64,000 bases of DNA from CAYSYM01 sp964435115 (GTDB taxonomy: Bacteria > Chloroflexota > UBA6077 > CF-72): NCBI GenBank assembly GCA_964435115.1, contig CAYSYM010000011.1:10302-74301 (forward strand), given 5' to 3'. This document shows, in pieces, positions 1 to 6,943 of the stretch. A model generated the notes under the pieces. That model saw only the letters and a program-made list of their open reading frames with translations, made no database searches and was not told the DNA's origin. Positions within the stretch are counted from its first letter, which is position 1; every line of letters begins with the position of its first letter. A program made the translations under genes and the position numbers.

Positions 1-535
1 CAGCTGCAGACGCCAAGGAGCCGGCTCCTGGTGTGGCTCGCTGGTGGTCCCTCGAGTTGTCCGCGCGTCTGCTTCCGCGGTCTGCTCTCCGAAGCGGCAC
101 GGAAGCCCACCTCACCAACCCATCGAGGAGCCGCACCCAGGGAAGATGCGGGCTGACTGCGTTGGCGAGACGGTGATCAGCGGTCCACAGCTCGCACCCC
201 ACGATGGCCGCAAGGGCCAGGTAGAGCGAATCGTAGATGGTCGGGCGGCCGAAGTGGCTGGCCAACTGCCAGGCGACCGCGTAGAGGTCATCGGGCTCGC
301 GCACCTGGATGGGCAGGCCTTCCAGGAGGCGGCGAGCTTCATCCGCGTCGGTCGCCGTGAGAACCCCCCGATGCATCTTCCGACGGAGCACGGAAAGCGT
401 CTCGGCGCGGAAGAGTACCGGCGCGACCAGGACCTCACCCGCTTCTGCCTAGCCCTGCCAGGTGCGCCGCGCGATGTCGCTATCTGCCTCGTCCACGACG
501 ACCTTGACGGCGACCGATGCGTCGATCGCAATCAT
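1..535 (-). pseudogene. VapC-type PIN toxin, interrupted by an in-frame amber codon
   Basis: From ATG at 535 the frame reads MIAIDASVAVKVVVDEADSD, a typical VapC PIN-domain start with the first catalytic Asp. It meets TAG at 449-451 after 28 codons. The same frame then continues as good PIN sequence (AEAGEVLVAPVLFRAETLS, later GRPTIYDSLYLALA and ELWTADHRL) to about 120, and runs without a stop to the window edge. Homologues usually have Trp near the amber position (W..W...G), so TGG to TAG is the simplest change. PIN toxins are Mg-dependent RNases. The start overlaps the antitoxin stop as ATGA. It is probably inactive unless the codon is read through or is a sequence error. Confidence 0.75.
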
Positions 536-797
536 GAGCGCTGGCCTCGGATCGCCGCCAGCGCCTCTTCGATGGTCTCGCTGTCCCGCGCTCGCTGCCG
601 GCGCCGCAGGTCGTCCGCCTGCCGCAGGAGCGTCTGCCACCGCTCGCGCTCGGCAGGGCTGAGGGTCGCCCTGCGATGCAGCCAGTCGGTCAGGGCTCGG
701 CCACCGCCTCCTTGACCGGGCGACCCTCCTTCGCGGCCTCCGCCTTCACCTGGCGATAGAGACGCTCGTCATCGAACGGCACGGGGATCCGCTTCAT
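532..797 (-). pseudogene. Antitoxin partner of the PIN toxin, one-base frameshift
   Basis: ATG at 797 follows a GGAGGG ribosome site and encodes MKRIPVPFDDERLYRQVKAE, which looks like a short ribbon-helix-helix-type antitoxin, but the frame stops at 690-692 after 35 codons. Adding one base in the GAGCCCTGACC stretch near 692-697 restores a frame reading LTDWLHRRATLSPAERERWQ and onward to a TGA at 532-534 that overlaps the toxin ATG. The repaired protein would have about 87 residues. The toxin next door is also broken, so this looks like a decaying locus rather than programmed frameshifting. The exact antitoxin family is uncertain. Confidence 0.6.
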
Positions 798-980
798 GCC
801 GCCCTCCAGCACACAAGTCAGACCTTATTGCATCGCTCGCGAGTATCGTCGTGGCCGGTTGGCCAGGGATGGCCCCTTGGGCCACTGGACCCGAGCAGCG
901 GCGGGCGCGGCACGCCTTGGCGTACGCGGCCGTGGGCGGCGACACGCGCCCGGGGGCGCGGAGCAGTCGGGGCGGCGCGC

Positions 981-1427
981 TCAGCTCCCGACGACCTCCA
1001 GGCCGGCCAGCCCCAGGGCGCCGGCCGCCGCCAGCAGCCCGCTCCAAAGCGTGACGCCCGCCGCCATCCACGCCAGCAGCGAGCGGAGAGGCGCGCCCGC
1101 GGCAACCCCCACAGCCGTCCCGAGCGGCGCGCCGACCAGGAGCGGCGCCAGGAGTCCCAGCCCGACGACCCCATAGCGTTCCCAGACGCGGCGCACGACA
1201 CCGTGCGCATGCGGCCCACCCCCACCCCGTCGGGCCAGGACCCAGGCGCGCGCCCTCGCGCCCAGGAGGCCGATCACCGCCGCGCCGGCCCAGGCACCTG
1301 TGGCCGCCGTCACGGCCACCAGCGCCGGGTGCAGGCCCAGCGCCAGCCCGGCCGGGACCGCCGCCCACAGCTCGAGCGCGGCCAGCGCGAACACGCCGGC
1401 GAGCTTGAAGAGCGTATCGGGTTCCAC
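981..1427 (-). CDS. Small multidrug-export-family membrane protein
   Basis: A 148-residue protein, mostly hydrophobic, with four to five predicted membrane segments. The stretch WERYGVVGLGLLAPLLVG followed by a Gly/Ala-rich segment matches the COG2426 'small multidrug export' family, which is named from annotation and has no proven substrate. The GTG start at 1427 has GGAGG seven bases upstream. The gene is divergent from the secreted protein at 1743. Membrane location is well supported by composition; a transport role is inferred. Confidence 0.6.
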   Translation of the reverse strand: MEPDTLFKLAGVFALAALELWAAVPAGLALGLHPALVAVTAATGAWAGAAVIGLLGARARAWVLARRGGGGPHAHGVVRRVWERYGVVGLGLLAPLLVGAPLGTAVGVAAGAPLRSLLAWMAAGVTLWSGLLAAAGALGLAGLEVVGS

Positions 1428-1496
1428 CAGGTGTCCTCCGCATGGCCCGCCAGCGGCATTGGGTGTTCCGGCCGCGGCCGGCGCCGGCTCAGCCCC

Positions 1497-1520
1497 GGCC
1501 AGCGGGGCGCCCCGCTGGCC
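1497..1520. repeat. 24-bp perfect palindrome
   Basis: GGCCAGCGGGGC is followed directly by its reverse complement GCCCCGCTGGCC, with no loop bases. It lies in the 315-bp gap between two divergent genes (1427 and 1743), so it is not an obvious terminator. It may be a protein-binding site, a cruciform or an RNA hairpin in an upstream leader. Confidence 0.6.
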
Positions 1521-1616
1521 GCCCTCACGCCGCCCCGGCAGGGTGAGCGAAGCGGAGCGTCTGGCACGCGAGGCCCTCGAGCCAGGGGGGGAACGGCTCC
1601 TGGAGTTTACAGGACT

Positions 1617-1659
1617 GTTACCTGCCGGTGATCTCCCGGTGATCTGGCACGCCTAGAAT
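1617..1659 (+). promoter_or_regulatory. Three 11-bp direct repeats before a -10 box
   Basis: GTTACCTGCCG (1617), GTGATCTCCCG (1628) and GTGATCTGGCA (1639) are head-to-tail with an 11-bp period, one helical turn. A TAGAAT hexamer follows at 1654-1659. OmpR/PhoB-family winged-helix regulators bind such tandem 11-bp units. This is the likely promoter of the secreted protein at 1743; the identity of the regulator is unknown. Confidence 0.4.
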
Positions 1660-1742
1660 CGCTCGTGCACGGCCCGACGGACCGCCAGGCGCTCGGGCCG
1701 CGACAACGCGAAGCAGGGAGATGATCCATACGTACAGCCAGA

Positions 1743-2453
1743 TTGGTCTCCGTCGTTGGGGTTGTGGTGGCCGCCGCGACGTTACTGTCCAGCGCCGTCT
1801 CCGCTGCACCCGTGGCCGCCGGCCAGCAGCCCGTGACCCCGAGCCAGGCAGCTGAGCTCTCGGCCGAGAGTTGCGCGCGGAACCTGACGCCGCAGCAGCT
1901 CGATGCGCTGGTCGGGTACATGCTGCGTGGCGAGCAGCCGCCGTCCGCGACGGCGTGCTACTGGGCGCTCAGCCTGGCGAACCAGGCGCGCGTGGGCGAG
2001 GCGCTGCTCCTGGCCAAGGGCATCTCCCGCGAGCAGCTCGCCCGTGAGCGCGCGCAGAACGCCGGTCCGCCACGTGCGACGCCGCGCTTCCGGCCCAGCG
2101 GCCAGGCCGGCATCCTCGCCACCTTCTTCGTGCTCAACGCGCCCTGGGGGTCGAACACCGGCACGGGCACCCGAGCGAGCAGCTACTACCAGAACGACGG
2201 GTGCGACAGTGACCCCACCGACTCCGACTGGGAGTACGAGTTTCCGCTCAACGTGTCGACTGGACAGGAGGCGAGCCTGCGCTACTACAACACGAACTGG
2301 GGCGTGGATGCCGGGCTCAAGACTGCGTATTCAAACGGCATCCTGACGTACGGCTACCACGACTGGGGGCGGACCTGGGGCTGCATAGGCCAGACCGCAT
2401 GGTCGCTGGGGCTGGGCAACGTCGCCAACAGCCTGTACCTGTACAAGCAGTGA
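1743..2453 (+). CDS. Secreted protein of unknown function
   Basis: A 236-residue protein with an N-terminal hydrophobic stretch (VSVVGVVVAAATLLSSAVSA) ending in an Ala-X-Ala-like site, so it is probably exported. The mature part has a charged N-terminal half and a Tyr/Trp/Gly-rich C-terminal half (ASSYYQNDGCDSDPTDSDWE, later YGYHDWGRTWGCIGQTAW). I do not recognise the family. The start is uncertain. TTG 1743 is the only usual start in frame, yet the ribosome site AGGGAG (about 1715-1720) sits right before an out-of-frame ATG at 1721. A one-base difference between 1721 and 1743 would give a basic n-region. The stop overlaps the next GTG (GTGA). Confidence 0.6.
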   Translation: MVSVVGVVVAAATLLSSAVSAAPVAAGQQPVTPSQAAELSAESCARNLTPQQLDALVGYMLRGEQPPSATACYWALSLANQARVGEALLLAKGISREQLARERAQNAGPPRATPRFRPSGQAGILATFFVLNAPWGSNTGTGTRASSYYQNDGCDSDPTDSDWEYEFPLNVSTGQEASLRYYNTNWGVDAGLKTAYSNGILTYGYHDWGRTWGCIGQTAWSLGLGNVANSLYLYKQ

Positions 2454-3229
2454 GCCCGGTCAGAGGATTCTCCCCGATCTTGGCGCTTGTCTACCCGGCG
2501 GTGCTCGGCCTGGTGGCGGTCTGGGGGACCGGCCTCGGGCCGCCGCTGGGCAACATCCTCGCGCGGGACCTGCCGCTCGGCGACCTCCTCGCCAGGGCCG
2601 TGGTCCTGCTGCCGATCGCCCAAGAGGGGAAGCAGCTCTTCTCGGCCCTGGCCGCGCTGCACGTGCTGGCGCTGCTCCTGCTAGGTGCCTATGCCGCGCC
2701 GGCCCGGCCCGCGGTCTCGGAGCTGGCCCGGGCTGGTGCCTGGAGCCTCGGCCACACGGCCGGGGGCGCACTCCTGCTCGGCGTGGTGGCCGCAGTCGTG
2801 GGCGTCGGGCTCGTGCGACTCCTGCAGGTGCTCGTCCTCTCAGTCGGCTCGACCCTCCTTGCGGCCAGCCTCGCGACCTTCTTCACGGTGCTCCTCAGGG
2901 AGCGCCGTCGGGCGCTGGCGCGGACGTACCTCGTCGTCTTCGGCCTGATCGTGGTGGGCGGCGTGGTCCTGGTATTTATCCCCGCGCCAGATGAGCAGCT
3001 CTGGCCCCCTACGCTGGGGGAGGCGCTGGGCTACATGAACCCCCTGGCCGCCCTCCGCGGCGTCGTGCGCGCCGAGGTACGCTTCCTCGAGGTGTGGTCG
3101 CTACCCACCCCAGCCGAGAACTTCCTCCCCGGTTGGGAGGGCCATCTCGGCTTCGTGGCGGTCGCGGTCCTCGGCCTGGTGCTGGCGGCCAGGCTCGTGG
3201 CCCGGCGCTCGCCTGGCGCCAGGGGGTAA
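2450..3229 (+). CDS. Polytopic membrane protein, possibly ABC-2-permease-like
   Basis: A 259-residue protein with about six hydrophobic segments. The GTG start at 2450 overlaps the upstream stop, so translation is probably coupled. The C-terminal part (NPLAALRGVVRAEVRF, then a periplasmic-like loop PTPAENFLPGWEG and a last helix ending in RLVARRSPGARG) resembles the end of ABC-2-type permeases. No ATPase gene is adjacent, so that assignment is weak. With the secreted protein before it, it may form a two-gene unit. Confidence 0.5.
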   Translation: MSPVRGFSPILALVYPAVLGLVAVWGTGLGPPLGNILARDLPLGDLLARAVVLLPIAQEGKQLFSALAALHVLALLLLGAYAAPARPAVSELARAGAWSLGHTAGGALLLGVVAAVVGVGLVRLLQVLVLSVGSTLLAASLATFFTVLLRERRRALARTYLVVFGLIVVGGVVLVFIPAPDEQLWPPTLGEALGYMNPLAALRGVVRAEVRFLEVWSLPTPAENFLPGWEGHLGFVAVAVLGLVLAARLVARRSPGARG

Positions 3230-3443
3230 GCCTCGCAGCGTCCGGCTCCTTCGATGCTTCCACGGCCAGCGAACCCACGGGGAGGTAGCCTCGCTCGCCG
3301 GCGGCGACTGCGGGCCCTCCGCATCTGGCCTCCGGCAGAAGCTCCTCGTCTTCGGCAGCGCTGGAGCCACTGGCGCCGGCCTTGGGGGAATCGCCGACGA
3401 GCGAAGGACCAATCGGTTCCTGAACGAACTTGCTGCCACGAGC

Positions 3444-3785
3444 TTGCCCTCCACGGCGGAACACGGCCTCGCCTACCACTACACCGACCTCTTGCTTGCC
3501 AACCTGGCGGGCTGGGCCAGCTTGCTGGCGGTCGCCATCCTGATGGGGATCCTCGCGGGTCGCAGCGCATTCGCCACCGGGCCACTCCGGGCGGGTGCCC
3601 TCCCAGCTATTCCGCCCTGGCTCGCAGCTCTCGCGCTGGTGCTCATCGGGGCGTGGGCTGGCGCCTCCACCACCCGCTGGCTCACAGCACAGCGCCTCCT
3701 TGGCGCCGAGTCGGGGGGCCAGCCGGTGGCCTTCATGGCCGCGTGGCGCAGCGACCCGGCGTATCTCCAGTACGTGTCCTGCTGA
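3444..3785 (+). CDS. Small membrane protein, unknown function
   Basis: A 113-residue protein with two clear hydrophobic helices (LANLAGWASLLAVAILMGIL and WLAALALVLIGAWAGAS) and a soluble C-terminal tail. The TTG start at 3444 is the first usual start in the frame. The frame is open upstream into the 3230-3443 gap and reads plausibly (LLVFGSAGATGAGLGGIADE), but without ATG, GTG or TTG, so a non-standard start or a lost 5' part is possible. No family recognised. Confidence 0.4.
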   Translation: MPSTAEHGLAYHYTDLLLANLAGWASLLAVAILMGILAGRSAFATGPLRAGALPAIPPWLAALALVLIGAWAGASTTRWLTAQRLLGAESGGQPVAFMAAWRSDPAYLQYVSC

Positions 3786-3852
3786 TCGGTGCATCTATCC
3801 TTCCAGCGATCGCTTGGATGCTTCCCCACCTCCGGCGGCGAAGGGGAACGCG

Positions 3853-4464
3853 ATGAGCGCGGCACGAGTCCCCGGGCGCGTCGCGGTCGTCGCCCTGGCC
3901 GTCGCCACACTGGCCGCGGCCGCAACCGCCACGGGGGTCTCCTGGGTCCGCTGGTCGGCCCTGGAACGACCCGAGTCACTGCACAGCGCGTCCCCCGCGG
4001 CGCCCAATCCCGGGACGGCCGCGGGCTTCGGCGGCGCATACGACGCCATGTCCGTGGCGGAGGCCAGGCAGCGGGTCCCATTCCGGGTCCTCGAACCCAG
4101 GGAATTGCCGGCCGGTTACGCCCTGGTGCGGACGGAGGTCGCCGCGCCCGGTGTGCAGCCGCCGCATGTGCGCCTCGTTTACCAATCGGCGACCGCGCCA
4201 GCGCGCGACCTGCTGGTCGTCGAAACGCTCGGCGACCTCTCCGAACGCGTGGCCGGGCTCGCCGCCGGAACGATCCGAAAGCGCGCGCTCGAAGGGCGCC
4301 CGGCCTACTACGTCGACGGCCTTCCCGCCGACCCCCAGGCGGTAGACCGCATGACGACCGGGCTGGTGGTCGAGCGGAACGGGGTCGTCATCCAGGTGCT
4401 CGGGTGGGTTGACGCAGGGGTGGATCGGGCCGCCCTCGAGCGCCTGGTGGCTTCGCTGGAGTGA
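3853..4464 (+). CDS. Membrane-anchored DUF4367-like protein
   Basis: A 203-residue protein: a short N-terminus, one membrane segment (VAVVALAVATLAAAATA), then an external domain. The domain begins with MSVAEARQRVPFRVLEPREL and PAGYALVRTEV, the pattern 'region predicted to fall from profile, then LPxGY' seen in DUF4367/anti-sigma-like extracytoplasmic domains. ATG 3853 has GAAGGGGA upstream. The last 157 bp overlap the antisense response regulator gene. No sigma factor gene lies beside it. Confidence 0.55.
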   Translation: MSAARVPGRVAVVALAVATLAAAATATGVSWVRWSALERPESLHSASPAAPNPGTAAGFGGAYDAMSVAEARQRVPFRVLEPRELPAGYALVRTEVAAPGVQPPHVRLVYQSATAPARDLLVVETLGDLSERVAGLAAGTIRKRALEGRPAYYVDGLPADPQAVDRMTTGLVVERNGVVIQVLGWVDAGVDRAALERLVASLE

Positions 4465-4973
4465 GTCGCCTTGGAGGGGACCCGGGTGCGCGAAGCTGTC
4501 ATCCACGGGCGAACCGCCCCGCCAGCCTGGCGCCTATGGGTGTCGTGGAGCCTCGCCACGGCAGCCGGTGGCACCGCGGCGGCCGCGGCGCTCCGCCCGT
4601 CGACCAGCCGGAGCAAGGCACGGATCTCCGCCACCAGCTCCCGCGGCTCGAAGGGCTTGGGGAGGTACGCGTCCGCACCCACCCCCAGCCCAACCAGCTT
4701 CTCCTCCAGGCCGCGCCGCGCCGTCAGCATCAGCACCGGGGTGTACTCGGCGCGCTGCCGGATGCGGCGGCAGAGCTCCAGGCCGTCCAGATCGGGCAGC
4801 AGGACGTCGAGCACCACGAGGCTCGGCGGGGCCTCGTCAAGGCGCGCCAGCGCCTCGAGTCCGGTCCGTGCGCCGCTGGCCTCGAACCCGGCCTGCCGCA
4901 ACAACCGCAGGAGCGCCTCCAGGATGGGCGGTTCGTCCTCCACCACCAGGAGGCGCCGCCCGGCCGGCATCAC
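4308..4973 (-). CDS. Single-domain response regulator (REC) with odd tail
   Basis: Residues 8-126 form a CheY-like receiver: acidic pair in VVEDEPP, phospho-acceptor Asp in LVVLDVLLPDLDGLEL, Thr in MLTARRG and Lys in YLPKPFEP. No DNA-binding domain follows. After about residue 130 the protein is low-complexity (SAAAAAVPPAAVARL) and its last 50 codons are antisense to the coding part of the 3853-4464 gene, so the true end may be earlier or the tail may reflect a frameshift. The GTG start at 4973 lies 7 nt after a TAGACT -10 box (4981-4986) with no Shine-Dalgarno site, so the mRNA is probably leaderless. No kinase is adjacent. Confidence 0.7.
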   Translation of the reverse strand: MMPAGRRLLVVEDEPPILEALLRLLRQAGFEASGARTGLEALARLDEAPPSLVVLDVLLPDLDGLELCRRIRQRAEYTPVLMLTARRGLEEKLVGLGVGADAYLPKPFEPRELVAEIRALLRLVDGRSAAAAAVPPAAVARLHDTHRRQAGGAVRPWMTASRTRVPSKATHSSEATRRSRAARSTPASTHPSTWMTTPFRSTTSPVVMRSTAWGSAGRPST

Positions 4974-5024
4974 GGGCGGCAGTCTACGCGCTCGACGCGC
5001 GCCGTTCCAGGCGGCGCTCCAGTG

Positions 5025-6392
5025 CTACGGCTCCGCCACCGCGGCCGCTGGCTGGCGCGCGCCGAGACGGCCCAGGGCCAGGTGCAGTACGAAGGCGACG
5101 CTGAAGCTGGGCAGGGAGGCGCCGAGCCAGGGCGCCAGGCCGCCGATCCCGAACGCCGGCAGCCCGGAGATTCCCAGGTAGACGGCCGTGCCCACCAGCC
5201 AGACGGCGATGGCGCGCCACTGCACCCCGCCGGCGTACCAGTAGGCGCCACCAGTCTGGAACAGCGCGGCGGTGTCGTAACGGCGCCCGCGCAGGACGAA
5301 GTAGTCGGCCGCGAGCACGCCGAGGAGCGGCACGAACGCGGAGCCGATCAGCAGCAGGAAGCTCTCATACTGAGCCAGTGGAACGGCGAGCGCGATCACC
5401 AGCACGACCGCGCTCACGGCCACCACCAGCCAGCGGTGGCTCAGACGCGGGAAGAGGTTCTGCACAGACACGGCGGTCGAGTAGACATTGGCGAAGCCCT
5501 CGTCGGCCTCGTCGATCAGCAGGACGAGCAGCGCCAGCCAGCCGGCGGTCAAGCTGGCGATGGCGGCAAGCAACGGCGCGATCGGCGCCGACGGGTCGGC
5601 AGCAACCCCCAGCGCCAGCACCAGCCCCGCGCCCAGCGCGTAGAACCAGACCTGGGGCACGAAGTAGCCAGCGGCAGTCCCCCAGAACGCGGCCCGCCCG
5701 TCGCGTGCGAAGCGGCTGTAGTCGGCGACGAGCGGGAACCAGGAGATGGGCAGCGCCACCACCAGGTCGACAGCCAGCCAGAATGAGAGCTCCCCCGTCC
5801 CCGGCTTGAGCAGGAACGCCCCGAGGTCGTAGGTCGCCACGAGCGCCACCGTGATCCAGACCGTGGTGGCGAGGACCGCCCAGACCACGAAGCGCTCGAG
5901 CACGCGCTTGGTCACCAGCACCGGGCCACCGAGCGCCAGCAGCAGGGTCAGCGCGGTGAAGGCGACCACCCAGAGCGGGTAGGCGGACGGCCAGCCAAGC
6001 GCCCGCGTGCCGAGCGCGTCCGCGGCCTGCGCCATCACGATGACCTCGAAGGTTGCCCAGCCGAGGAGCTGGAGAACGTTCAGCACCGTCGGGGCGTAGG
6101 AGCCGCGAATCCCGAGCGGTGCGCGCAGCAGCACCATGGTGGGCACACCCGTATCACTCCCGACGACGGCGGCGATGCCCAACAGCAGGTTGCCGATGGC
6201 CGCGCCCACCAGGATCGCCAGGAGGGCCTGGGCCAGGCCCAGCCCGGGCACGAGGAACATCCCCACCACCATCACCAGGAAGCTGATCCCCAGGTCGGCC
6301 CAGAGCACGAAGGTGTCCCACGTGCCCAGGGCGCGTCGCTCCCGGGCAACCGGGGCGACCCCTACGGCCCCCATCTCTGCGAGCGAAGCCAT
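5025..6392 (-). CDS. cytX: NCS1-family hydroxymethylpyrimidine transporter CytX
   Basis: A 455-residue integral membrane protein of the nucleobase:cation symporter-1 family with about 12 helices. It opens with LGTWDTFVLWADLGISFLVM and carries QLLGWATFEVIVMAQAAD and PISWFPLVADYSRFARDGRA, typical of NCS1 carriers. NCS1 proteins import cytosine, HMP or related bases. The TPP riboswitch immediately upstream points to the thiamin pyrimidine precursor HMP (CytX) rather than cytosine. ATG 6392 has GGAAGGAGGG about ten bases upstream. No other thiamin gene is in the window, so it acts as a stand-alone salvage gene. The family call is very safe; the substrate rests on the riboswitch. Confidence 0.88.
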   Translation of the reverse strand: MASLAEMGAVGVAPVARERRALGTWDTFVLWADLGISFLVMVVGMFLVPGLGLAQALLAILVGAAIGNLLLGIAAVVGSDTGVPTMVLLRAPLGIRGSYAPTVLNVLQLLGWATFEVIVMAQAADALGTRALGWPSAYPLWVVAFTALTLLLALGGPVLVTKRVLERFVVWAVLATTVWITVALVATYDLGAFLLKPGTGELSFWLAVDLVVALPISWFPLVADYSRFARDGRAAFWGTAAGYFVPQVWFYALGAGLVLALGVAADPSAPIAPLLAAIASLTAGWLALLVLLIDEADEGFANVYSTAVSVQNLFPRLSHRWLVVAVSAVVLVIALAVPLAQYESFLLLIGSAFVPLLGVLAADYFVLRGRRYDTAALFQTGGAYWYAGGVQWRAIAVWLVGTAVYLGISGLPAFGIGGLAPWLGASLPSFSVAFVLHLALGRLGARQPAAAVAEP

Positions 6393-6483
6393 GTCTCTGG
6401 CCCTCCTTCCGACGACGCTGTGGCGCGGCCAAACGAAAACCGCCCTCGCGATCAGCGGGGGCGGCCAGGCAGCTCGTCGCGCT

Positions 6484-6577
6484 CGTGCTTCCCTACGCTG
6501 GCATTACCCAGGTCAGGTCTTGAGGGTTGGCCCGCTCCATCCCGCGAGCCTCTCAGCAAATCCGCACCCCTACTGCG
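6484..6577 (-). promoter_or_regulatory. TPP riboswitch (THI element)
   Basis: On the minus strand the sequence holds all the conserved blocks in order: GGGGTGC (6564-6570), GCTGAGAGG, then ACCTGACCTGGGTAATGCC and AGCGTAGGGAAGC ending near 6486. These are the pyrimidine- and pyrophosphate-sensing arms of the thiamin pyrophosphate aptamer. It precedes cytX by about 90 nt, which leaves room for an SD-sequestering or terminator switch. High TPP should turn the gene off. Confidence 0.96.
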
Positions 6578-6943
6578 CGTCTTCAGTTGTCCCGGCTCAT
6601 CCTACACCTTCGGACCAGGGCTTGCCCAGGCCACCGGCCGCGGGAGGGCGCGGCCGGAGGAAAGGTGGCGCGGTCCGCTCCCTGTGCCGGGGCTGCGCGG
6701 CGCGCCCGCACGGCTCACGTCCGCCGCGCCGCCGGCACTCGGCCACGGACAGCGGGATGGCCGAGAGTTCGAGGAGGACCGAGAACACCACCGGCGCCGG
6801 CACCGAGCGGTCGGAGAGGACGCCCATGCCGGGGCTGCTGGCGAACGCTCCGGAAGCCCGCGTGACGCGCCGGGCCCGGATTCGTTGGAGGAAGAGCAGC
6901 TCCACTCGGGGCTGAGAACCCGTCACACACCCAGGGAGGTCTC
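6578..6943. other. 366-bp stretch without a recognisable gene
   Basis: This gap lies between the cytX riboswitch and the divergent secreted glycosidase. Open frames exist on both strands but none has family-like sequence or a ribosome site. It must hold the cytX promoter (minus strand) and the promoter of the gene at 6944. I see nothing else in it. Confidence 0.5.

Noticed and set aside
4308..4973. OmpR-type two-domain regulator
   Set aside because: No winged-helix sequence follows the receiver; the tail is low-complexity and antisense to another gene.
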